Position numbers and translations under genes: made by a program. Of a stretch of 9,065 nt of DNA, positions 1-5,967 are shown in pieces. The number at the start of each line of letters is the position of its first letter. Position 1 is the first letter of the stretch. Source of the DNA: Deltaproteobacteria bacterium (GTDB lineage: Bacteria; Desulfobacterota; B13-G15; RBG-16-54-18); assembly GCA_003646745.1 (NCBI GenBank), contig QMLM01000050.1, positions 1-9,065 on the forward strand. Reading direction: 5' to 3'. A model generated the notes under the pieces. That model worked only from the letters and a program-made list of their open reading frames with translations, had not been told where the DNA came from and did no database searches.

Positions 1-33
1 CAATTTTTTCTCTATCTTATAGGAGTCTTTATT

Positions 34-60
34 ATGAAAACAAAAAATATGGGTAATTAG
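34..60 (+). CDS. possible 8-codon upstream ORF (MKTKNMGN) before uppP
   Basis: An ATG at 34 lies 8 bases after an AGGAG (21-25), a good Shine-Dalgarno arrangement, and opens an 8-codon frame that ends in TAG at 58-60. One base later comes the TTG start of uppP, in a different frame. The uppP start has no good Shine-Dalgarno site of its own, so ribosomes ending the short ORF could re-initiate at the TTG. The peptide has no recognisable motif. An alternative is that AGGAG simply serves a start I have misjudged; however, the uppP frame carries a stop at 35-37, so uppP cannot extend to this ATG. Real translation is unproven. Confidence 0.35.
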   Translation: MKTKNMGN

Positions 61-61
61 A

Positions 62-895
62 TTGAATAACTTACAAGCACTTTGGTTAGGGATATTGCAG
101 GGAGTCACGGAGTTTTTGCCGATAAGCAGCTCTGGACATCTCGTCCTGGGCAAATCGATCTTGGGCCTCCATACCGAAGGAGTCCTCTACGAGGTATTTG
201 TCCATTTCGGGACTTTTCTAGCGGTCCTGACGGTCTTTTGGGACGACATCCGGAAGATGTTCGGTGCATTATGGCGTGCGCTGCAGCATCCGAGACCAAA
301 CAATTTGTCTCGTAGCTGCCGCGAAGATTTCTTTTTTCGGCTGGTGATCCTAATTGCACTGGGCACAATTCCGGTGATAGTGGTCGGGTTGCTGTTCGAG
401 GGTGAAATAGAAGCCACCTTCTCTAAACCACTTTTTGTCTCTTTTGCCTTGCTTGTTACCGGCACCATCTTGCTCGGTACGCGTTGGAGCAGACCTCGGG
501 ATCGCCAGTTTGGCATGGTGAGGGCGCTGCTGATCGGCGTTGCCCAGAGTTTTGCCATCTTGCCGGGAATCTCACGTTCGGGTTCTACCATCGCTGCAGG
601 GATGTACTTGCGGGTGGACCGTAGCGAGGCCGCCCGTTTTTCTTTCCTGCTGGCTTTGCCGGCTATTCTAGGGGCCACTGTGCTGGAAGGTTTGAAGCTG
701 TTTCAAAGTGGTATACCTTCGCACCAGGCCGTCCCGTTGCTCGTCGGCACGATCGCCGCCTATGTCTCGGGGACGATTGCACTGAGGTGGCTGCTGGGGG
801 TGATTCGCCGCGGACGACTTGACCGATTCTCGTACTACTGCTACGCAGTGGGTCTAGTCGCCCTTATCTGGTTCTCAAAAGGTACTCATTTCTGA
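62..895 (+). CDS. uppP: undecaprenyl-diphosphatase UppP (BacA family)
   Basis: Integral membrane phosphatase that dephosphorylates undecaprenyl diphosphate to the monophosphate lipid carrier used for peptidoglycan and other envelope polymers; its loss or overproduction affects bacitracin sensitivity. The 277 residues match the usual family length. The family's first motif, (E/Q)xxxE, is seen as Q13-G-V-T-E17, followed by FLPISSSGH (18-26). The second, PGxSRSG, is seen at 168-174, with R172 the expected catalytic arginine. Hydrophobic segments near 44-59, 92-111, 122-139, 151-167, 190-208, 217-236 and 254-272 fit a polytopic protein. The start is the TTG at 62: the same frame has a stop at 35-37 and no ATG or GTG between. 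No strong Shine-Dalgarno site precedes it, but a short ORF ends one base upstream. By hand count only 4 of 20 arginines use AGA/AGG, against 14 of 24 in the PP-loop gene, so its codon use differs from the neighbouring operon. Family assignment is very secure. Confidence 0.96.
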   Translation: MNNLQALWLGILQGVTEFLPISSSGHLVLGKSILGLHTEGVLYEVFVHFGTFLAVLTVFWDDIRKMFGALWRALQHPRPNNLSRSCREDFFFRLVILIALGTIPVIVVGLLFEGEIEATFSKPLFVSFALLVTGTILLGTRWSRPRDRQFGMVRALLIGVAQSFAILPGISRSGSTIAAGMYLRVDRSEAARFSFLLALPAILGATVLEGLKLFQSGIPSHQAVPLLVGTIAAYVSGTIALRWLLGVIRRGRLDRFSYYCYAVGLVALIWFSKGTHF

Positions 896-936
896 TCCCA
901 AATCGCGTTGTTTCTGCCCAAGTTACTGAAGTAGGA

Positions 937-942
937 TATAAA
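937..942 (+). promoter_or_regulatory. candidate -10 element (TATAAA) upstream of the sulfate operon
   Basis: The gap between uppP and the 68-residue gene (896-1014) holds one TATAAA, five of six bases matching the sigma-70 -10 consensus. No convincing -35 lies at the right distance; the nearest is TTCTGC at 912-917, three of six matches. A purine-rich GGGGAGG (944-950) follows closely. I see no riboswitch-like fold and no clear uppP terminator in this gap. This is the best local promoter guess only. Confidence 0.22.
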
Positions 943-1014
943 CGGGGAGGAAATGGAACATCATGTGCTTACATAGCTTAGGTTAATTAAAGGCAATAAA
1001 GGGGAGATTAACAT

Positions 1015-1221
1015 ATGGCAGAAATTATTAGTCCGGGATGTAAAAGAGGTGTCCCTGGCAACGTGGAGATGCCTCTGGCGGTGGAGCGTCTGCCCAATGA
1101 TTGGACTCACGACATGTTCGAGGTTAGGGTGCCGCCTCGGGTCACTTTCGCAGAACTGCGGCTGTATATTGATGACAGCGGCAAGGTCTTCATAAGAAAT
1201 GTAATGTTCCACAGGGCCTAA
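1015..1221 (+). CDS. small protein of unknown function, first gene of the sulfate-activation operon
   Basis: I do not recognise this 68-residue protein. It is very likely a real gene: AAGGGGAG (999-1006) stands 8 bases before the ATG, the frame is complete, and 33 bases later a gene with a near-perfect Shine-Dalgarno site begins on the same strand. The sequence is soluble-looking, with no signal peptide or membrane segment. It has a single cysteine (C9, in SPGCKRGVPGN), a charged and aromatic middle (NDWTHDMFEV, 28-37), and a C-terminal half of alternating hydrophobic residues that suggests beta strands. It lacks the C-terminal Gly-Gly of ThiS/MoaD sulfur carriers and the CxxC pairs of ferredoxins, so those readings are not supported. 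From position it is probably co-expressed with, and may be a small partner of, the PP-loop protein that follows. That role is inference only. Confidence 0.75.
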   Translation: MAEIISPGCKRGVPGNVEMPLAVERLPNDWTHDMFEVRVPPRVTFAELRLYIDDSGKVFIRNVMFHRA

Positions 1222-1254
1222 TGGCCAAACAAAAATCAAAAAGGAGGTCGAAAG

Positions 1255-2097
1255 ATGACCATCGAAAAGGAGATCAGTGAGAAGAGGCGCAGACAGTGTG
1301 CAAAGCTTGTAGAGATATCCAAGGATATTGTAAGGCAGGCCTTTGATAAATTTAAGTATGGGGAGTTGGGGATAACCTGGACGGGTGGAAAGGACAGTAC
1401 ACTAACCCTTTGGATCATCCGTCAAGTCTGCCAAGAGAAGGGTTTGCCTCTTCCAAAGACGATGATCATCGGTGAAGGTGATGAGTTTGAGGAGATAGAG
1501 GAATTCGTCAGGAGGATTAAAGAGGAGTGGGAGGTTCCCCTTGAGGTTTGCAGAAATGAAGATGTGTTGAAGGCCGCTAATTATACCTTAAACGCCCCGG
1601 TTAAGGTAAAGGACTTGAATGAACGTAACAGAGAGGAACTCAAACGTATTGGATTTGATGGGGACGAGTTTCCCTTTGAGGCTGAGTCATATGTCGGCAA
1701 CCATTTGATGAAGACCGTAGTGCTCAATCAGTTTCTCGAGCGCAACAACATCAAGGGGATATTTCAGAGTATCCGTTGGGATGAACATCCTACGAGGTTT
1801 AACGATGAGTATTTTGAACACAGGCAGGGGGGTTATCTTGTACCCGAGCATACCAGGATTCGCCCCATTTTGCACTTCACCGAGAAGGACCTCTGGGACA
1901 CCTATGCCGCTTTTAAGATCCCATATTGTGTACTCTATGAGCAGGGGTATCGTTCCCTGGGCGCGAGGACGACCACGGTGAAAAACTCAGACGTTCCCGC
2001 GTGGCAGCAGGATCTTGAGAACACAGAGGAGGGGGTTGGCAGACGGCAGGATAAGGAGAGGGCAATGGCGAGGATGCGGCAGTTAGGGTACATGTAG
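1255..2097 (+). CDS. CysD/PAPS-reductase-like PP-loop ATP pyrophosphatase
   Basis: A 280-residue member of the adenine nucleotide alpha-hydrolase superfamily, in the branch of PAPS reductase and the small ATP-sulfurylase subunit CysD. Visible are the PP-loop TWTGGKDST (41-49), a GDEFEEIEEF stretch (75-84) where relatives carry their DTGxxFPE-type motif, an RWDEHPTR block (174-181) and an ILHFTEKDLW block (205-214) like the CysD 'PLSNWTEQDIW' region. The tail EGVGRRQDKERAMARMRQLGY resembles the CysD C-terminus. The position of the CysD LGC motif reads LGARTTT (235-241), so that cysteine is absent, and the catalytic C-terminal ECGxH of sulfonucleotide reductases is missing; reductase activity is therefore unlikely. 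No CysN GTPase is adjacent. AAGGAGGT (1241-1248), 6 bases before the ATG, fixes the start. It lies between the 68-residue gene and sat, so a role in sulfate activation is likely, but the exact reaction is unknown. Confidence 0.88.
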   Translation: MTIEKEISEKRRRQCAKLVEISKDIVRQAFDKFKYGELGITWTGGKDSTLTLWIIRQVCQEKGLPLPKTMIIGEGDEFEEIEEFVRRIKEEWEVPLEVCRNEDVLKAANYTLNAPVKVKDLNERNREELKRIGFDGDEFPFEAESYVGNHLMKTVVLNQFLERNNIKGIFQSIRWDEHPTRFNDEYFEHRQGGYLVPEHTRIRPILHFTEKDLWDTYAAFKIPYCVLYEQGYRSLGARTTTVKNSDVPAWQQDLENTEEGVGRRQDKERAMARMRQLGYM

Positions 2098-2155
2098 CTC
2101 TACTTTGAAGGCTTTTGAAATCAAGGGGGACCCTTTTCTGCCCTTTAAAACTTCT

Positions 2156-2162
2156 AGGAGGT
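2156..2162 (+). promoter_or_regulatory. Shine-Dalgarno site that fixes the sat start
   Basis: AGGAGGT ends 9 bases before the ATG at 2172. The open frame extends upstream to an ATG at 2115, but that start has no Shine-Dalgarno site and would add 19 residues that do not resemble the usual N-terminus of the family. The site therefore supports 2172. Confidence 0.8.
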
Positions 2163-2171
2163 AAAGGAGAG

Positions 2172-3383
2172 ATGGCTAGTTTGGTGCCGCCGCATGGGGG
2201 TAAGTTGATTAAGAGATTGCTGGAGGGGGAGGAGTTAGTCGAGGCTAAAAAGAAGGCGAGGGAGTTGCCGAAGGTACTGATGACCTCCAGGGAGACATCG
2301 GATCTTATCATGATCGGGATGGGGGCCTTTAGCCCGCTAGATGGTTTTATGGGCAGCAAGGATTGGAGGAGTGTATGTGAACAATACAAGATGGCCAACG
2401 GGATATTTTGGCCCATCCCGATCACACTCTCTATATCTAAGGATGAGGCCTCCGGATTAAAAGAAGGTGATGAGGTGGCGTTAGTTGACGGGGACAGCGG
2501 TGAGTTGATGGGTTCTATGAGGATAGAGGAGAAATATACCATCGATAAACGCTATGAATGTAAGCAAATCTTCCGCATCGATGATCCCAAGCACCCTGGA
2601 GTGGCTAAGGTGATGGCGCAGGGAGAATTCAATATTGCAGGCCAGGTGGAGGTGTTTAGCGAGCTCGACTATCCCCATCGGTTTCCCGGGCTTTATGCGC
2701 GGCCCCAACAGACCCGTGCCATATTTCAGCAGCGGGGGTGGCAAACGATTGCGGCCCTACAATTACGCAATCCAATGCATCGATCCCATGAATATATTGC
2801 CAAGATCGCCCTGGAGGTCTCGGATGGTCTTTTTGTTCACCAGTTGGTGGGAAAGTTGAAAGAAGGGGATATACCGGCGGAGGTACGTGTTCGGTGTGTC
2901 CAGGTGGTAATAGATAACTACTTTCCGAAAGAGAGGGTTGTCACCAAGGTTTATCCGATGGAGATGAGGTATGCTGGCCCCCGGGAGGCCCTGCTTCATG
3001 CGGTATTTAGGCAGAACTATGGGGCAAGCCATATGATCATCGGCAGAGATCATGCGGGTGTGGGGGATTATTATGGGGCGTTTGATGCCCAAAAGATATT
3101 TCATGAGATCCCAGAGGATGCCTTGGCAATAAAGATACTGCCGATAGATTGGACATTTTATTGTTATAGGTGTAAAGGAATGGCCTCCTTTAAGACCTGT
3201 CCCCATGACAGAGAAGATCATCTGATACTCAGTGGGACTTTGTTGCGCAAAATGCTCACAAAGGGAGAACCTGTCCCACAGGAGTTCAGTCGTCCGGAGG
3301 TCTTGGATATTCTCAGGGAGTATTACTCAAACCTGAAGAGAAAGGCAGGGGTTAAATTACATCATAATGCTACCGGGAATTGA
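2172..3383 (+). CDS. sat: sulfate adenylyltransferase (homomeric ATP sulfurylase)
   Basis: Catalyses ATP + sulfate to adenosine 5'-phosphosulfate + diphosphate in the cytoplasm, the entry step of assimilatory and dissimilatory sulfate reduction; in sulfur oxidisers it can run in reverse. The 403 residues match a single-domain Sat without a fused APS kinase. The N-terminus MASLVPPHGGKL is typical of sulfate-reducer enzymes. Catalytic motifs are intact: QLRNPMHRSH (197-206, the HxxH nucleotide site), YPMEMRYAGPREA (261-273) and GRDHAGVGDYYGAFDA (291-306). A likely metal site consists of C331, C334 and C343 with a nearby histidine, and SGTLLRKML (354-362) follows. It lies 74 bases behind the CysD-like gene on the same strand, so the two are probably co-transcribed. 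No aprBA or qmo gene follows; the next gene is convergent. Identity is very secure, but whether it serves dissimilatory or assimilatory metabolism cannot be read from this window. Confidence 0.97.
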   Translation: MASLVPPHGGKLIKRLLEGEELVEAKKKARELPKVLMTSRETSDLIMIGMGAFSPLDGFMGSKDWRSVCEQYKMANGIFWPIPITLSISKDEASGLKEGDEVALVDGDSGELMGSMRIEEKYTIDKRYECKQIFRIDDPKHPGVAKVMAQGEFNIAGQVEVFSELDYPHRFPGLYARPQQTRAIFQQRGWQTIAALQLRNPMHRSHEYIAKIALEVSDGLFVHQLVGKLKEGDIPAEVRVRCVQVVIDNYFPKERVVTKVYPMEMRYAGPREALLHAVFRQNYGASHMIIGRDHAGVGDYYGAFDAQKIFHEIPEDALAIKILPIDWTFYCYRCKGMASFKTCPHDREDHLILSGTLLRKMLTKGEPVPQEFSRPEVLDILREYYSNLKRKAGVKLHHNATGN

Positions 3384-3399
3384 GAGATCAATGATCTCT
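3383..3399. terminator. palindrome between convergent genes, possible weak bidirectional terminator
   Basis: A perfect inverted repeat, AGAGATCA-A-TGATCTCT, begins on the last base of the sat stop codon and fills the gap before the stop of the convergent Rossmann gene at 3401. As RNA it would fold with at least 6 pairs around a 5-base loop. On the + strand only a short T run follows (TTTC), and on the - strand there is none, so a classical intrinsic terminator is not fully supported. The position between converging stops is the main argument. Confidence 0.4.
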
Positions 3400-3400
3400 T

Positions 3401-5107
3401 TCAGTTGGGGTGAGGAGCTCGCCCACCCCCTTCTTCTCTTATCAAGATCCAACCTACCACCTCCCCTGGATCGATGATGGTCTTTCCTCCCTCGTCACGC
3501 GGCCAGAACTGGCCTCCGCGATCGAACTGCGAACTGGTATCTCCCGAAGACTCCTCCATTTCCTTTAATATCCTCTGAAAGCGGTCTTGCCATTGGGTCA
3601 TATTTTGAGGGCGCAGGTCGATCCACTCCCAATAGGCCCATTTCTCGATGCTCTCCGAGGAGATGAGCCAGGGCTCCTCTTCCCACCTCTTGTCCCGAGC
3701 AGGGCGGGTGGCAAAAAGGAGGGTTTCTCCGTCGGGCAAAAGGATGGGGATCCCGATGGAGATGGCAGCGGAGCGCATATTTTGGCTCCGTTGCACCTCC
3801 CTCTCTAAGGTCTGGGACAAATCCTCGGGGGAAGGGGCGAGGGCCTCTTCTAAAGTACTGTAGCACCTCTTAAGGAGATGAGCCTCGAAGATCAATTTAG
3901 CAACCCTAGGTGGCCCCAAAAGTTCATACGCGATCCCCTCCTGACCCAAGGACTCCATCTCCTTGATGACCCTTTGACGCAGCATACCGGCACGATAGGT
4001 GGGACCCATCACTGCCCCTGCGATGGCACCAAGTACATCCTTGGAGGTGCTTGCCCCTTGGATCTCAAGTAGGGCCACTCGGGCGACATCCTCGGGGGTG
4101 ACAAATTCCATCAGTCCCAAGGTGGTGATGGCCTTAAACTCATCCAGTGAAAAGAGGCCATTTTCCCCTGTGTCCACGTAAACCCCTTCCAATTCTTTTC
4201 CCTTTAAATGCAATCCTGCCTTTACCTCTTCCCAGCGAAAGGTCACCCCAGGGGTCAACCGGTAACCCTCCTTTGGGGGGCAGTCATAGAGGGGAATGGG
4301 GTTTGTACCCTTAAGGATTCGTCCCCTCCCTACCCCCTTCCAGCCGATGAGGGCGGCAGGCTTCAGCTCTTTGACAATTGGCCCCTCTGGGGTCCTGTCC
4401 AGCAAAAAGAGCAGAAGGGTATGGGCCCCAGCCACCGCTGTCTTGGATAACAAGACCCGGGAGGGGCGCTCCTCCCCATGGGTAAAGGGGATGTTCAAAC
4501 CCATTCCCCCTGTGCCTGTTGTCCCTATCTTTAGATAAAGGAGGGTCTTCGCCCGCCTCATCGCCTCGTAGAGGATCTGGATGTGGCGAGTCAATTGCGG
4601 AATATAAAGGGTGGAGAGAACGCGGTAGATCCCGTTAGTCAGGTCCTCTAGACTCTGAGGGGATTTTATGTTTTGGGAGACCTCCTGATAGCTTTGATAG
4701 ATATTCTGGTAGGCGAGGGCGGTGGCGGTATTTATGCAATCTACGATGATCTCAGGTCGGTGTTTTGTTATTATCCTGTACAGGGTGGAGGAGGTAAGGA
4801 TCTCCTCGGTCAGTTCTCCCAAGGCATCCTCTGCCAGCCACTTCTGATATTGGGGGTTGGCCAAGATCTCATTCTGGGTAATTTCCCTCAAGGACCAGCG
4901 CACAAATAGGTTGCCGTGTTCAGGAATCAATCTGCATGAGCTGGGTGCCTCTGAGCGTAGCCTCTGGACCGCCGCTGTGGCCTCCTCCTTTCGCAAGGAG
5001 GCGACGATCAGAACCGCCGGTTCTTCGAGCAGGAGACGTCGACAGAGAGCAAGACCCACCTCCCCATATCCTCCCAATACCATGGCCCTCTTACCTTTTA
5101 TCTCCAT
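3401..5107 (-). CDS. large Rossmann-fold (SDR-like) NAD(P)-binding protein, function unknown
   Basis: A 568-residue cytoplasmic protein with an N-terminal dinucleotide-binding site: KRAMVLGGYGEVGLALCRRLL (6-26) gives the beta-alpha-beta fold with a GGxGxxG loop at 12-18. VDCINTATALAYQN (122-135) fits the strand and turn that close such a site. The centre has a glycine-rich segment, GTTGTGGMGLNIPFTHGEE (195-213), then SKTAVAGAHTLLLFLLDRTP (221-240). The last 120 residues carry a Trp-rich block (W475 to W506). It is about twice the usual SDR length, and I see no obvious catalytic YxxxK, so the substrate is unknown. I recall similar large proteins annotated only as 'short-chain dehydrogenase' in deltaproteobacteria. 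The ATG follows the sirtuin stop after one base (TAG-G-ATG). AAAGGAG lies about 16 bases upstream and GGGG somewhat closer, so translation is probably coupled to the sirtuin gene. A downstream start at residue 9 would cut into the nucleotide-binding strand and is less likely. Confidence 0.85.
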   Translation of the reverse strand: MEIKGKRAMVLGGYGEVGLALCRRLLLEEPAVLIVASLRKEEATAAVQRLRSEAPSSCRLIPEHGNLFVRWSLREITQNEILANPQYQKWLAEDALGELTEEILTSSTLYRIITKHRPEIIVDCINTATALAYQNIYQSYQEVSQNIKSPQSLEDLTNGIYRVLSTLYIPQLTRHIQILYEAMRRAKTLLYLKIGTTGTGGMGLNIPFTHGEERPSRVLLSKTAVAGAHTLLLFLLDRTPEGPIVKELKPAALIGWKGVGRGRILKGTNPIPLYDCPPKEGYRLTPGVTFRWEEVKAGLHLKGKELEGVYVDTGENGLFSLDEFKAITTLGLMEFVTPEDVARVALLEIQGASTSKDVLGAIAGAVMGPTYRAGMLRQRVIKEMESLGQEGIAYELLGPPRVAKLIFEAHLLKRCYSTLEEALAPSPEDLSQTLEREVQRSQNMRSAAISIGIPILLPDGETLLFATRPARDKRWEEEPWLISSESIEKWAYWEWIDLRPQNMTQWQDRFQRILKEMEESSGDTSSQFDRGGQFWPRDEGGKTIIDPGEVVGWILIREEGGGRAPHPN

Positions 5108-5108
5108 C

Positions 5109-5852
5109 CTATTTGCCCCAATGCTCCTTTATCTGCCCCAGCAGGGCAGGGAGGATTTCACCGGCTGGGCCCCGGAGGAATGTGTCCACCATGGAGGAGA
5201 TAGGGGTCGGATTTTTGTTCACCTCTACCACGAAGGCCCCCTGTCGTTTGGCCATCAGTGGGAAGGAGGCCACCGGCTGGACTACGGCTGAGGTTCCTAC
5301 TACAAGGAGGAGGTCGCATTTTCCGATTAAACGGTATGAGAAGACCAAGTCTTCCTTGTTCAGAGATTCCCCAAACCAGACCACATGTGGCCTCAACAAC
5401 GCCCCACAGCCGCACTTGGGGGGGATTTCCGGCAGGGGAACGCGATAATCCTCTTTAACTGTTCCCTCCTTGACGCACCGTAGTTGCCAGAGGTTGCCGT
5501 GGATCTCAATGATCTTGTTGTTTCCTGCCCGGCGGTGTAGGCCGTCCACATTCTGGGTGATGAGAGAGAAGTGGGGGAACATCCGCTCCATCTCGGCAAT
5601 GGCTAGGTGTCCTGGGTTTGGTTCGGCCTTGGCGATGATCCCCCGGCGCCAATCATACCATTCCCATACCAGCTTTGGGTTGGTCTGAAAGGCGTAAGGG
5701 GTAGCCAATTCCTCCACCCGGTATCTCCTCCATAGGCCATCCTCTCCCCTAAAGGTAGGAATGCCGCTCTCGGCCGAAATCCCCGCTCCGGTGAGGACGA
5801 CGACCCTCTTAGATGGCTGAAATTGTTTTATTAAACCCCCAGAGAGTTCCAT
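5109..5852 (-). CDS. cobB: NAD-dependent protein deacylase, Sir2 family class III (CobB/SIRT5-like)
   Basis: Sirtuins remove acyl groups from lysine using NAD+, giving nicotinamide and O-acyl-ADP-ribose. The 247 residues match a single-domain bacterial enzyme. Family motifs are in order: GAGISAESGIPTFRG (22-36, NAD binding), TQNVDGLH (99-106), the catalytic histidine H118 in EIHGN, GTS (186-188) and VEVN (209-212). Y66 and R69 form the YxxR pair that in CobB and SIRT5 recognises succinyl or malonyl lysine, pointing to class III. The zinc region is reduced as in E. coli CobB: C126 is followed by VKE rather than xxC, and C147-G-C149 forms the second half. It is the first gene of a two-gene - strand unit. 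The ATG has only a weak Shine-Dalgarno (GTGG), and the predicted transcript start lies about 9 bases upstream. The family is certain; acyl preference is inferred from two residues. Confidence 0.94.
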   Translation of the reverse strand: MELSGGLIKQFQPSKRVVVLTGAGISAESGIPTFRGEDGLWRRYRVEELATPYAFQTNPKLVWEWYDWRRGIIAKAEPNPGHLAIAEMERMFPHFSLITQNVDGLHRRAGNNKIIEIHGNLWQLRCVKEGTVKEDYRVPLPEIPPKCGCGALLRPHVVWFGESLNKEDLVFSYRLIGKCDLLLVVGTSAVVQPVASFPLMAKRQGAFVVEVNKNPTPISSMVDTFLRGPAGEILPALLGQIKEHWGK

Positions 5853-5867
5853 TTTACCACTTCATGT

Positions 5868-5897
5868 TCTATATCACCCCTTTCATTCCAATGTCAA
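5868..5897 (-). promoter_or_regulatory. sigma-70-like promoter for the sirtuin-Rossmann unit
   Basis: Read on the - strand, a perfect -35 TTGACA (complement of 5892-5897) is followed after 18 bases by TATAGA (complement of 5868-5873), four of six matches to TATAAT. The predicted start of transcription is near 5861, leaving only about 8-9 bases before the sirtuin ATG, so the mRNA would be nearly leaderless. That fits the weak Shine-Dalgarno site there. If a different -10 is used, the leader length changes. Confidence 0.5.
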
Positions 5898-5955
5898 ATG
5901 CTTCTCTTTATTCCCCTTGACGACGAAGAGGAAACCTATGATGATAAGGGATAAA

Positions 5956-5961
5956 AAGGAG
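5956..5961 (+). promoter_or_regulatory. Shine-Dalgarno site that favours the TatD start at 5968
   Basis: AAGGAG ends 6 bases before the ATG at 5968. Upstream in-frame starts exist at 5938 and 5941 (ATG) and 5917 (TTG). The 5938 start has a weaker AGAGG (5927-5931) 6 bases ahead of it, so it remains possible and would add 10 residues. The TTG has no site. Confidence 0.6.
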
Positions 5962-5967
5962 CAGCAG

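Noticed and set aside
187..678. 163-codon open frame on the - strand within uppP
   Set aside because: Antisense to a secure gene, no ribosome site, and composition (Ser/Arg/Pro-rich) typical of a shadow frame.
2115..2171. Extended N-terminus for sat from an ATG at 2115
   Set aside because: No Shine-Dalgarno site, and the added residues do not resemble the family; AGGAGGT before 2172 and the MASLVPPHGGK start fit Sat.
1913..2542. 209-codon - strand frame across the PP-loop/sat junction
   Set aside because: Lies opposite two well-identified genes; low-complexity Ser/Pro composition and no known motif.
1255..3383. Reading the operon as proof of dissimilatory sulfate reduction
   Set aside because: Sat is shared by assimilation, dissimilation and sulfur oxidation, and no aprBA, dsrAB or qmo genes are in the window.
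3407..3429. Second GC-rich hairpin (GGGGTG...CACCCC) near the sat 3' end as the sat terminator
   Set aside because: It lies within the last codons of the convergent Rossmann gene and is followed by a mixed C/T stretch rather than a T run; it may contribute to termination but I could not support it as a separate feature.
4857..5448. Overlapping + strand frames of 144 and 170 codons across the Rossmann-sirtuin junction
   Set aside because: They are antisense to two genes with clear motifs and are rich in Arg/Pro/Ser as expected of shadow frames.
5917..5942. Promoter for tatD from TTGACG (5917) and TATGAT (5937)
   Set aside because: The hexamers are good individually but only 14 bases apart, too short for a normal sigma-70 promoter.
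5917..5967. Longer tatD from TTG 5917 or ATG 5938
   Set aside because: The TTG has no ribosome site. ATG 5938 has a weaker one, but AAGGAG before 5968 and the family's usual start just before the HxH motif favour 5968; 5938 is kept as an alternative in the feature text.
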